From: Xenococcus sp039190385
Lineage (GTDB): Bacteria > Cyanobacteriota > Cyanobacteriia > Cyanobacteriales > Xenococcaceae
Reading direction: 5' to 3'
Assembly: GCA_039190385.1 (NCBI GenBank)
Contig: JBCCYD010000063.1
Span: 1-19,538 of the forward strand
Length of the DNA stretch: 19,538 bases
The notes under the pieces were generated by a model. It did not search any database and was not told the origin of the DNA. It saw nothing but the letters and a program-made list of their open reading frames with translations. The position numbers and the translations under genes were made by a program. Shown piece after piece: positions 13,233 through 19,459 of the stretch; the first letter of the stretch is position 1; the number at the start of each line of letters is the position of its first letter.

Positions 13233-15017
13233 CTACCTACTACGCCCCATAACTCGACGTACTTTTTCAATTCGCTCTTTATTACGTTCTTTTTTAGCAA
13301 TGGTTTTAAGCCTTTTATCCGTAGCTTCTTGTTCTCTTTTTTTAGTTGCTTTCTCCCATTCTTCCTTAAGAAGAACATTCGCCATGTGCTGGCTGATTTT
13401 ACCTTCTTTCAGTGCCATTTTAATGGCGTAAAACTGAGATTGCCGAACTTCCCCCATAGCGATTAGTTGGTTTTTCTGTTTTGTAGAGATGAGATGAAAG
13501 GCGTGATATAGCTCTAGTTTAAAGCGATTACCTTCTAGGGGTGAGTGCCTCTTACAAGCTAAATACTGAATGCGATTGATGCGTCCTGTCAGATAAAGCC
13601 CTAAAGCCCTTCTCTCAAACAATTTAGAGCGTTTTTCTGCTTTGTTGTAATACTTCTCTTTGACATTCTTTCGATTCTGCTGCTGCCAGTTAATCAGGGT
13701 TCTAATAGCATGGGCAGTTTTTTCAGTAATAGTCAGACAGCTTTCAGGTAGCCTATAGGCTTCAGAGCGTAATCTATATCGCTCGGTAGTGCCGTATTTT
13801 TTGTTGCCAGCTTCTCTAGCGGTAGTGTAGTGGGAGATAAATTTCTGGGCGTATTCTTGAGCTTTTTCGGACGAGAGCTTTGTGCCTCCAGCACTTAAAC
13901 TTGCTGTCATTATTTGATGAAAAGTTACATCGTCTTTTTGTCGCAGAATTCTTGTAATTGCTGCATAATGCTTGATTTCGTTTACTTCTTTTTGCTTTGC
14001 TTCTAGGTGTTCTTTTAAGTTAATGACTTGGGATTTTTTGTAGAGGACAGGGCATATCTTTGATAGTTTAAATCCGTGTTTTTTTCCTTCAACTTCCCAA
14101 TTCTCTTGAAGCTTGGCTATATCGTCTTTGCCTTTAACTTTCTCTTTTGTCTTTCTTGTTTGCAGAACTACTTTTTGAACCTCTTTCCCTGACATTTCAG
14201 GAGTGATATTTTCTTCAATCTGCTGGCTTCTTTTTGATAAAGCTCTACAAAGGCTTACTGGCACGCCTTTAATCCCGAATGATTTGCCTTTCTCTTCTTT
14301 AAAGGGAATATCGAAGGTTTTTAGTTTGAGAATGCCTGTTTCAAGCTCATGACGTAGGGTATTGAGATATATTTGTCCTACTGTGTAGCGCATTTTAAAG
14401 AATTCTCTGGTGTCGAGAGAGCCTTTGATATCGGGATCATTTAAACTAGTAGCACCACTCATGAGAAGTAGATGGCGGTGGCTTTGAGGATCTTTCTCAC
14501 GGCTTAGATGATGCTGGAATACGGCAAATGTAGGGGCTGCTTTGTGGTAGGTATAAACTTCTTTTTTATTTTCGTCGTAGGTTTTTTTGCGAATCTGACA
14601 GAAGTTACTTATATATTCAATTGCTGCTTGTTGGGCTAAATTTCTGCATCGTTCGACCTCATTACTGACTTCTCCGTTATTAGCTAAGTGGTCAAGGACA
14701 CTCAGAGCTTTTGGATCTGACAAACAAAAATCAAAGGCTGAGAGCTTTTTATAGGCTTTTTTCTTCCCAGTTAACTTATCTTTATAGATTCGCTCGGTAT
14801 TGCCACCACGCTTTAGCTGCTCCATCCCGTCTGGGCTTTTGCCATCGAGGAGATTTTCTAAGCGATAGTCTTTGTGATCTATAAATTGATTTTCAATTCC
14901 AAAATGCTTCGCACCGCTACCAGCATAAAAACCTTTCTCTCCTAGTTCTTCGTTGTAGTAGTGATTTAGATAATAGCGACCACGTTTACCACTTATTTTA
15001 GCAACAGAGCAGACCAT
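13233..15017 (-). CDS. MobF/TrwC-family relaxase without helicase domain
   Basis: A 594-residue protein from the ATG at 15017; a TTG at 15077 would add 20 residues but lies out of line with family starts. The TrwC relaxase pattern is clear: two tyrosine pairs (Y15-Y16, Y20-Y21) as nicking residues, AFDFCLSDPKALSVL near 94-108 in place of the usual D-L-T-F-S-A-P-K-S, and the three-histidine metal site H169 with H180 and H182 in HHLSREKDPQSHRHLLL. The C-terminal 300 residues are basic and helical, with no Walker A motif, so the RecD-like helicase typical of TrwC/TraI is missing. Such a protein could nick but would need another motor. The intergenic region at 15018-15451, full of hairpins, may hold its oriT. 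Confidence 0.88.
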   Translation of the reverse strand: MVCSVAKISGKRGRYYLNHYYNEELGEKGFYAGSGAKHFGIENQFIDHKDYRLENLLDGKSPDGMEQLKRGGNTERIYKDKLTGKKKAYKKLSAFDFCLSDPKALSVLDHLANNGEVSNEVERCRNLAQQAAIEYISNFCQIRKKTYDENKKEVYTYHKAAPTFAVFQHHLSREKDPQSHRHLLLMSGATSLNDPDIKGSLDTREFFKMRYTVGQIYLNTLRHELETGILKLKTFDIPFKEEKGKSFGIKGVPVSLCRALSKRSQQIEENITPEMSGKEVQKVVLQTRKTKEKVKGKDDIAKLQENWEVEGKKHGFKLSKICPVLYKKSQVINLKEHLEAKQKEVNEIKHYAAITRILRQKDDVTFHQIMTASLSAGGTKLSSEKAQEYAQKFISHYTTAREAGNKKYGTTERYRLRSEAYRLPESCLTITEKTAHAIRTLINWQQQNRKNVKEKYYNKAEKRSKLFERRALGLYLTGRINRIQYLACKRHSPLEGNRFKLELYHAFHLISTKQKNQLIAMGEVRQSQFYAIKMALKEGKISQHMANVLLKEEWEKATKKREQEATDKRLKTIAKKERNKERIEKVRRVMGRSR

Positions 15018-15113
15018 TTCTTTAAAAGATGAGGGGATTTTTCGTGCATGAGGGAAGAACAATACTACAGCAATCAATACACAATTAATGAAGGGTGTTT
15101 TTCTTATTTTACC

Positions 15114-15134
15114 TCACCAAATTTTATTTGGTGA
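15114..15134. repeat. Perfect 9-bp hairpin TCACCAAAT/ATTTGGTGA
   Basis: Arms at 15114-15122 and 15126-15134 with a TTT loop, about 100 bp upstream of the MobF relaxase start. Suits a relaxase hairpin-binding site or an operator. Confidence 0.6.
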
Positions 15135-15187
15135 ATATGTGTGATTTTTTCGATGCTTTGCCGTAGCAAAACTAGCGAAAAAATCGG

Positions 15188-15208
15188 CAAGGGTACGTTT
15201 TACCCTTG
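15188..15208. repeat. Perfect 8-bp hairpin CAAGGGTA/TACCCTTG
   Basis: Arms at 15188-15195 and 15201-15208, 5-nt loop, in the candidate MobF oriT region. No T tract of note follows closely enough for a terminator. Confidence 0.55.
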
Positions 15209-15216
15209 TAGAGCGT

Positions 15217-15284
15217 GTTTTTGTAATATGAACGCGCCCTCATGCCTGTAGCACTACAGGTATGAGGAATAGCGCGATAAAAAC
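15217..15284. repeat. Nested imperfect inverted repeat
   Basis: The inner hairpin is CTCATGCCTGTA/TACAGGTATGAG (15239-15250 and 15255-15266) with 11 of 12 Watson-Crick pairs and one G-T pair, 4-nt loop. Outside it CGCGC (from 15233) matches GCGCG (to 15276), and GTTTTT (15217-15222) matches AAAAAC (15279-15284). The whole unit is a 68-bp imperfect palindrome. Confidence 0.6.
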
Positions 15285-15285
15285 T

Positions 15286-15302
15286 TTTTTCCATAGGAAA
15301 AA
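15286..15302. repeat. 7-bp hairpin TTTTTCC/GGAAAAA
   Basis: Perfect arms with a 3-nt ATA loop, following directly after the nested repeat ending at 15284. Confidence 0.45.
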
Positions 15303-15359
15303 CCAAAGAAAGCCACTTTTAAATGTGGCGTATAGTAGGGGTTTTTACTGTGGGAAAAT

Positions 15360-15420
15360 ATCGAATTGTTCATGGTTTTTGAATAGCTAAAAGCTGTTTA
15401 AAAACTGTGAGCAATTCGAT
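15360..15420 (+). repeat. 61-nt near-perfect hairpin, possible structured RNA
   Basis: Positions 15360-15388 pair with 15392-15420 over 29 consecutive positions around an AAA loop. Twenty-four pairs are Watson-Crick. The other five (15369/15411, 15373/15407, 15374/15406, 15381/15399, 15384/15396) are all G-T combinations, which are G-U pairs in a plus-strand RNA but A-C mismatches in a minus-strand RNA. The hairpin ends 31 bp before the ATG at 15452, so it could be a leader structure, a small RNA, or part of an oriT. Confidence 0.75.
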
Positions 15421-15451
15421 TCAACGATAAGAGAAAGGAGAGGAAAAAAGA

Positions 15452-15874
15452 ATGGAAAAGTTAACAATGGAAGAGTTAAAGAATGAATTACGAGGTTTTA
15501 GGGGGACATCAGCATATTATCGACCGCAACCCTTACTGCTTCCACATTTACTTCTAACAGATGGAACAAAGTATCTAGCAGAAAAAGCCAAATGCTACTG
15601 GCTGATGAACTTAATTGCTGAGCTGCAACTAAATCCAAAAATTAAAAACCATCCAGAGCTTAGAAAAATTCAATTCTGGAGGCTTCATGTATATGAGAAG
15701 CGCGACGCACATCTCATAGTTGAATGGGATACAGACAAGGAGGTTTATAGACATCACATAAAACACACTGATTTTCCTGTTGGTACATTTACCCTCTATG
15801 CACAAGCGATAAACCTTGAATATATCGGTAAAACTGGCAAAGGGTGGGTGTGTCATTTGCCCTCAGAATATTAA
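15452..15874 (+). CDS. DUF6876-like protein
   Basis: A 140-residue soluble protein. LLLTDGTKYLAEKAKCYWLM near 33-52, followed by an Ile/Leu-rich helix, QFWRLHVYEK strands, HTDFPVGTFTLYA near 105-117, and a C-terminal LPSEY are the hallmarks of the family now called DUF6876, small proteins often found on plasmids and phages, without a known function. The start is well supported by AAAGGAGAGG about 10 nt upstream. A 29-bp hairpin lies in its leader, and the next gene follows 14 bp after its stop, so the two form an operon. The family call is from memory of its conserved segments. Confidence 0.78.
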   Translation: MEKLTMEELKNELRGFRGTSAYYRPQPLLLPHLLLTDGTKYLAEKAKCYWLMNLIAELQLNPKIKNHPELRKIQFWRLHVYEKRDAHLIVEWDTDKEVYRHHIKHTDFPVGTFTLYAQAINLEYIGKTGKGWVCHLPSEY

Positions 15875-15888
15875 TAAGGAGAGAGAAA

Positions 15889-16095
15889 ATGATTGATCGT
15901 TTTGAGTTTGAAGAAGAAGAAGAAAAGAGAAGATTCTTGATTGAAAAATTACTGTACTTAATAGATGTATATCCAGAAAGATTTATGGTGTTATCTATGG
16001 CGTTAACAGTTTTCTTTTTTGCAATAGATACCGCTATTCGCTTTTTTTGTCACTTGTCATTAATTGATTGCCAATGTACGTTAATGAGTAGTTAA
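15889..16095 (+). CDS. Small single-span membrane protein
   Basis: A 68-residue protein from the ATG at 15889, which has AAGGAGAGAG just upstream. The longer reading from 15844 lacks such a site and overlaps the preceding gene. A strongly acidic and charged N-terminus (FEFEEEEEKRRF) is followed by one hydrophobic span at about 30-53 and a short Cys-containing tail. It is probably co-translated with the DUF6876-like gene. Function unknown. Confidence 0.65.
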   Translation: MIDRFEFEEEEEKRRFLIEKLLYLIDVYPERFMVLSMALTVFFFAIDTAIRFFCHLSLIDCQCTLMSS

Positions 16096-16110
16096 ACACC
16101 CGAAGGGTGT
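16096..16110. terminator. Small hairpin between convergent genes
   Basis: ACACCC-GAA-GGGTGT, a perfect 6-bp stem just after the plus-strand stop at 16095 and 25 bp past the minus-strand stop at 16135. On the minus strand TTTAAC follows, on the plus strand no T run, so it is at best a weak terminator. Confidence 0.4.
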
Positions 16111-16116
16111 ACATGT

Positions 16117-16130
16117 GTAAAACGTTTTAC
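16117..16130. repeat. Perfect 14-bp palindrome GTAAAACGTTTTAC
   Basis: Every position is self-complementary and there is no loop, which favours a dimeric protein-binding site rather than an RNA hairpin. It lies between the ends of convergent genes, an unusual place for an operator. Confidence 0.6.
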
Positions 16131-16134
16131 CGAA

Positions 16135-16368
16135 TTACTTTCGGCGATTGCTTTTTCCTTTCCGAATTACTTCTTTTTCCATCAGCTTCATAAATGTATC
16201 GCCTGAAAGACCCGATAAACGCCAAAATTTTACTAACTTCTTAGCATTGAGTTTAAACTTTGAGCGTTCAAAAACAATATAGTTTTGTACGTTTTGAATT
16301 CCCATTCTTCTTGCTACTTCGCAACAAGACAGGCAATTGTCTTCACGAATTTTTCTAATGAAGTCCAT
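16135..16368 (-). CDS. Small helix-turn-helix protein
   Basis: A 77-residue basic protein. Residues 2-45 (FIRKIREDNCLSCCEVARRM, GIQNVQNYIVFERSK) follow the first helices of an XRE/Cro-like HTH, in which the EVARRMGI segment would be helix 2. The turn and recognition helix (VQNYIVFER) are less typical, so DNA binding is likely but unproven. Helices WRLSGLSGDTFMKLMEKE and a basic tail follow. The ATG at 16368 has AGAGGAG about 8 to 14 nt upstream. It is convergent with the plus-strand pair and may be a small regulator. Confidence 0.65.
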   Translation of the reverse strand: MDFIRKIREDNCLSCCEVARRMGIQNVQNYIVFERSKFKLNAKKLVKFWRLSGLSGDTFMKLMEKEVIRKGKSNRRK

Positions 16369-16506
16369 ACTTCTCTTCTCCTCTTATTGTTAGCTCAGTA
16401 CCTTGTTATTCCAGAATGGAAAACGTAAGTTTTGAGCAGTTGTTAATGAGGAAGTAGAATAGCAGTTTTACAGAGTGATTAATATCTTTTCTAGGCATGA
16501 ATATGG

Positions 16507-16534
16507 GAAAACCCCCATGTGTTAGATGGAGGTT
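16507..16534 (-). terminator. Terminator of the toxin-antitoxin operon
   Basis: Stem AACCTCCAT/ATGGGGGTT on the minus strand (16526-16534 and 16510-16518), 7-nt loop, followed by TTTT. On the minus strand all nine positions pair, one as G-U; on the plus strand that position would be A-C. It lies 55 bp past the antitoxin stop. A run of six T also follows on the plus strand, so it may act in both directions. Confidence 0.65.
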
Positions 16535-16588
16535 TTTTAAGATTAACTATCAAGAAGATAACAACCTAAATAATATTTACTTTTATCT

Positions 16589-16900
16589 TTACTCCTTCAA
16601 GGATACGGGTTTGAAATCTATTGATAGCCCTACTGACTGAAGTACAGATGTTAGGGTATCTAGAGTCGGGTTTCCGTTGCCCCCAAGGAGTCGTTGGAGA
16701 TGTTGCCGTGAAATATTGGATTCTTCGGCTATTGACTGCTTTGACCCTTTTGCTTCAACCACATTTTTCAACGCTAGTAAAAACGCTTCCATATCGCCGT
16801 CAGCGAGCGTTTCATCTAAAGCAGCCTTTAAATACATCGCAGCATACTCAGAATCGCCTAATCGCTCAATTAAGTAAGGGTGATAATCTCTAGTAGGCAT
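16589..16900 (-). CDS. Antitoxin of a RelE/HigB-type pair (HTH, TIGR02684-like)
   Basis: A 103-residue protein from the ATG at 16900 with AGAGG 8 nt upstream, 4 bp after the toxin stop. The N-terminus MPTRDYHPYLIERLGDSEYA and AMYLKAALDE match the probable addiction-module antidote family, and the C-terminal half is an XRE-type HTH (GSKQSIAEESNISRQHLQRL, then GNPTLDTLTSVLQSVGL). It would bind and block the toxin and repress its own operon. A longer reading from 16990 only overlaps the toxin gene. The toxin-first order is that of HigBA-like modules. Confidence 0.88.
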   Translation of the reverse strand: MPTRDYHPYLIERLGDSEYAAMYLKAALDETLADGDMEAFLLALKNVVEAKGSKQSIAEESNISRQHLQRLLGGNGNPTLDTLTSVLQSVGLSIDFKPVSLKE

Positions 16901-16904
16901 TTTT

Positions 16905-17243
16905 TTAACCTCTTGTTTGTTCTTCTTGATAATTTTTCCAGTAACGACGGGCAGTTTTAATATCTTTGCTTTGGTTTTTCTTCCCCCCACCCATTAGTAG
17001 TAAAACTACTCTCTTGCCAGATATTCCGTAATAAATTCTATAACCGCCTTCAAAATGAAATCGTAGTTCGTAAATTCCATCACTTAAACTCTTGCAGTCT
17101 CCGAAATTGCCTTTGGATACGCGAGTAAGTCGAACATCAATCCGAACCTGAATTCTACGAGATAAGGTTTCGTACCACTCAATATAAGGGCAGACCCCAT
17201 CAACGGTTTCATAGCTAACAATTGACCAAGATTGACTTTCCAC
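16905..17243 (-). CDS. RelE/ParE-family toxin (addiction-module killer, TIGR02683-like)
   Basis: A 112-residue protein from a GTG at 17243. Motifs run in family order: PYIEWYETLSRRIQVRIDVR, LTRVSKGNFGDCKSLSDGIY, ELRFHFEGGYRIYYG, VVLLLMGGGKKNQSKDIKTA and RRYWKNYQ. Family members are thought to be ribosome-dependent mRNA interferases. An in-frame GTG at 17279 would add 12 residues, but the promoter seen at 17283-17310 would start transcription at about 17276, downstream of that codon. The GTG at 17243 has AAAGGAG just upstream, though the spacing is short. The N-terminus is some 10 residues longer than usual. Confidence 0.88.
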   Translation of the reverse strand: MESQSWSIVSYETVDGVCPYIEWYETLSRRIQVRIDVRLTRVSKGNFGDCKSLSDGIYELRFHFEGGYRIYYGISGKRVVLLLMGGGKKNQSKDIKTARRYWKNYQEEQTRG

Positions 17244-17282
17244 ACACTCCTTTCGATGTTTGTCGCATTTATGTGACACTTT

Positions 17283-17310
17283 ATTTTATCGTGTTCTTTG
17301 GCGAAGTCAA
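17283..17310 (-). promoter_or_regulatory. Promoter of the toxin-antitoxin operon with overlapping palindrome
   Basis: On the minus strand TTGACT (17310-17305) and TAAAAT (17288-17283) are spaced by 16 nt. GTCAATGAC at 17306-17314 is palindromic and overlaps the -35 box, and TGACA/TGTCA (17311-17315, 17324-17328) form a second inverted repeat, so autorepression by the antitoxin is plausible. Confidence 0.6.
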
Positions 17311-17369
17311 TGACAATTGAGGGTGTCAAACTTAGCCTATTAGGTGAAGCACATAGTTAAATAGCGGTT

Positions 17370-17398
17370 ACTTCCGATAGTTATTCATTATCGGAAGT
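17370..17398. repeat. Perfect 10-bp inverted repeat ACTTCCGATA/TATCGGAAGT
   Basis: Arms at 17370-17379 and 17389-17398 with 9 nt between, in the gap between the toxin-antitoxin promoter (leftward) and the membrane-protein gene at 17477 (rightward). It could be an operator for either gene. Confidence 0.6.
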
Positions 17399-17476
17399 GA
17401 TAGTATAGTGCTGTTTTCCCCATGATCGGAAAAGTATAGACTTAATATTTATATAAGTAGAATCAAAAATAGCAAA

Positions 17477-17971
17477 ATGAATGAATTATTAGCAAAAATT
17501 TCTTCATATAATGTGTTTAATTATCTTCTTCCCGGAGTCTTGTTTGCTTTTCTAGGAGAATCTTTTACATCATATTCATTTATTAAGAATAACTTACTTG
17601 AAGGTGCTTTTTTTTACTACTTTTTTGGTCTGGTAATAAGTAGGTTTGGATCGCTAATAGTTGCTCCAATTTTGAAGCTAATTCTACGAATTAAATATGC
17701 TCCATATAAAGAATTTATTAGTGCATCAAAAAAAGACAATAAATTAGACATATTATCAGAGCAAAATAATGTTTATAGAACATTATGTTCTCTGTTAATA
17801 GCATTAATTATTATGAAAGGATATGAGCAAATTGCCAACTCATATGAAATAATCAAAAATATGACTCCATATATCATATTAATATGTTTACTTTTACTAT
17901 TTATATTTTCTTATAAAAAACAGACTAAGTTGATAGTTGAACGTGTTGAAGTAAACAACCATAATCCTTAA
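17477..17971 (+). CDS. Four-span membrane protein of unknown function
   Basis: A 164-residue protein with hydrophobic spans at about 12-28, 43-68, 102-118 and 130-147. The N-terminal NYLLPGVLFAFLGE and the second-span FGLVISRFGSLIVAPILK are distinctive, but I cannot name the family. A charged loop at about 71-98 and a polar C-terminal tail are probably cytoplasmic. The gene is convergent with the MBL-fold gene, 39 bp apart, and has no recognisable strong ribosome binding site. A 10-bp inverted repeat lies about 80 bp upstream. Confidence 0.75.
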   Translation: MNELLAKISSYNVFNYLLPGVLFAFLGESFTSYSFIKNNLLEGAFFYYFFGLVISRFGSLIVAPILKLILRIKYAPYKEFISASKKDNKLDILSEQNNVYRTLCSLLIALIIMKGYEQIANSYEIIKNMTPYIILICLLLLFIFSYKKQTKLIVERVEVNNHNP

Positions 17972-18010
17972 CCAATTTAAGAGAAATTAAGTTAAATATT
18001 GATGTAGCTT

Positions 18011-18892
18011 TCACAAATTTAGTGTCCCAATATAGTTTCCATAGATATCTTTTTTGTCTTCTTTTTTTAAGAAGTTGACAGAATAAGAAGACTTTTCAAC
18101 ATAAATATGAACCTTTTTGGTTACGCATTCAAATGTAATGTGACCAGCAGAATTTTGTGTGATGGTATTGTAGTCACTATAGTAGTTTAAATGCTCAGAC
18201 GGAGCTTCTCCAATAATCACTATCTTTGGGTTTATTTGTGCTAAAAGACTCCCAGGTATTTTGCCACTATCTCTTCCATGATGAGGAGCAAATACTATAT
18301 CAGTTGATGGAAGTGAAAGTTCATCCTTAATTTTTTCCATAAAATCAGATTCTAAATCACCCATCCAGAGCATTGTCACACCTTCTTCAAGACTATACTT
18401 GATTATTGGTGAAATATTATTCGGACTTTTTCCTTCCTTCGCCTCTTCTAGCGCTTGTTGATAGTTTTCGTTATCAGTATTCGGCCACAGTATGCTAATG
18501 CCTGCGCTCCCTCTTTCTTCATCACTTTGATTCATCCATTTGCGAGAACAGCTAATGTAAATGTAGAAAGCCTTATCGGAATCTCTAAGTTCCTTGTATT
18601 TGATGAAATCTTGTGTTTCATCACTTTTTGTTGCTTCATTTTTCACACAGTAAAAATTTGCTATGCTCATAGTATTGTCGAGATAATCTAAGCCCATCAT
18701 ATGATCCTGATCTGGATGAGTAGATATAAATCTTTTAACACCCTTGTTTTTTGATTCCTCTTTGAGTTCATCGACAATTGATTCTCTTTTCTCTGAGGAC
18801 ATACTGCAATCAATTATCGAAAAATTATCAGAGTTATGTTTGATATAAAACATATCTCCGTTTCCAACAGAGAGCGACTTTACAATGGACAT
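18011..18892 (-). CDS. Stand-alone ComEC/Rec2-like metallo-beta-lactamase-fold hydrolase
   Basis: A 293-residue soluble protein. SVGNGDMFYI near 8-17 and FSIIDCS near 24-30 are the opening strands of the ComEC-type MBL domain; the metal motif is STHPDQDH (H59, D61, D63, H64), with WMGDLESD near D179 and APHHGRDSG near H204-H205. These suggest an intact two-metal site. ComEC proteins act on DNA entry, and stand-alone homologues include nucleases and phosphodiesterases; the substrate here is unknown. No membrane domain is fused. The start is the ATG at 18892. An MBL partner is known in some STAND-based defence systems, but the STAND gene here is 5 kb away. Confidence 0.85.
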   Translation of the reverse strand: MSIVKSLSVGNGDMFYIKHNSDNFSIIDCSMSSEKRESIVDELKEESKNKGVKRFISTHPDQDHMMGLDYLDNTMSIANFYCVKNEATKSDETQDFIKYKELRDSDKAFYIYISCSRKWMNQSDEERGSAGISILWPNTDNENYQQALEEAKEGKSPNNISPIIKYSLEEGVTMLWMGDLESDFMEKIKDELSLPSTDIVFAPHHGRDSGKIPGSLLAQINPKIVIIGEAPSEHLNYYSDYNTITQNSAGHITFECVTKKVHIYVEKSSYSVNFLKKEDKKDIYGNYIGTLNL

Positions 18893-19210
18893 TTGAAATT
18901 ATCTTAATTTTCTAGAGATGAATGTATGAACGGAGAGTATGGCTCATCTAGCTAGGAAATGGCCTTATTATAGCAACGGGGAAATTTTGGTCGGTAAGGA
19001 AAATCTAATGGATAAAACCCTTATGAATCAAGGGCTTTAATTTTGAGCTTCAAAATGGATTGAAAGGTTTATGTCTGGTTTTTGTGGACGAGTTGGGGAG
19101 GGAACTTCCTGGCTTAGTTTAACCCCAATAGGAGAATAAAAGGATAAGGCACAAAAAGACGATGCAGCCGTCTTTTTGTCTGAATTTCGCAAGGTGAGAT
19201 TTTGAAGTAG
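18893..19210. other. Intergenic stretch, no gene seen
   Basis: 318 bp between the MBL-fold gene and the DUF2188 gene. It contains a short stem CCCTT/AAGGG near 19017-19035 and the strong hairpin at 19152-19178. The promoter of the MBL gene should lie at its left end, but no good boxes are visible. Confidence 0.5.
19152..19178 (-). terminator. Terminator after the DUF2188 gene
   Basis: Perfect 10-bp stem CAAAAAGACG/CGTCTTTTTG with a 7-nt loop, 33 bp past the minus-strand stop at 19211. The T-rich arm is within the stem on both strands, so it may work in either direction. Confidence 0.7.
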
Positions 19211-19459
19211 TTAATTTTCAGTGTCAATAGGGGGCTTAGGATCATTTCCAGGCGCGATAGTGTCTTTACTACGAATTTTGCCATCTCTCCCTTTTGTGGT
19301 TAGTTCTCCTCCACCAGAGTTATTTAGCATTCTTCTGGCGGCATTCTCAGCTTCTTTTTGAGTTGGATGTAGACTAGATGCTCTTGTTGCAGAATTTTTC
19401 TTATTTACCCACTCACCATTAGATTTTTTATAAACCATGCGATCATTATCTTTGGACAT
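19211..19459 (-). CDS. DUF2188-family small protein
   Basis: An 82-residue protein. The order matches DUF2188: MVYKKSNGEWVNKKNSATRA, SSLHPTQKEAENAARRML, then GGGELTTKGRDGKIRSKDTI and a Gly/Pro-rich tail (GNDPKPPI). Family members are small and of unknown function, found widely in bacteria and on plasmids. The gene is followed by a strong terminator. The ATG at 19459 is followed at once by polar residues and no signal peptide is seen. Confidence 0.85.
   Translation of the reverse strand: MSKDNDRMVYKKSNGEWVNKKNSATRASSLHPTQKEAENAARRMLNNSGGGELTTKGRDGKIRSKDTIAPGNDPKPPIDTEN

Larger units (their letters stand above)
15018..15451. other. Hairpin-dense intergenic region, candidate MobF oriT or leader
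   Basis: 434 bp between the divergent MobF relaxase and DUF6876-like genes, without a gene. It contains perfect or near-perfect inverted repeats at 15114-15134, 15188-15208, 15239-15266, 15286-15302 and 15360-15420. Multiple inverted repeats beside a relaxase gene fit an oriT; the last one lies in the leader of the plus-strand gene. Confidence 0.55.

Noticed and set aside
13177..13431. Plus-strand open frame opposite the end of the MobF relaxase gene
   Set aside because: Almost all of it is the complement of the relaxase gene, which has strong family motifs; the Leu/Ser/Phe-rich translation is typical of an antisense shadow.
15018..15077. TTG extension of the MobF relaxase
   Set aside because: TTG start without a ribosome binding site; the ATG at 15017 aligns with where TrwC-family proteins start relative to the catalytic tyrosines.
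9990..18892. AVAST type I-like system from the STAND ATPase and MBL-fold protein
   Set aside because: In such systems the MBL gene is next to the STAND gene and the STAND protein carries a protease domain. Here they are 5 kb apart with a relaxase and a toxin-antitoxin operon between, and no protease domain is visible.
18960..19060. Possible transposon end or recombination remnant near the CCCTT/AAGGG stem
   Set aside because: No matching inverted terminal repeat, target duplication or transposase fragment found in the window.
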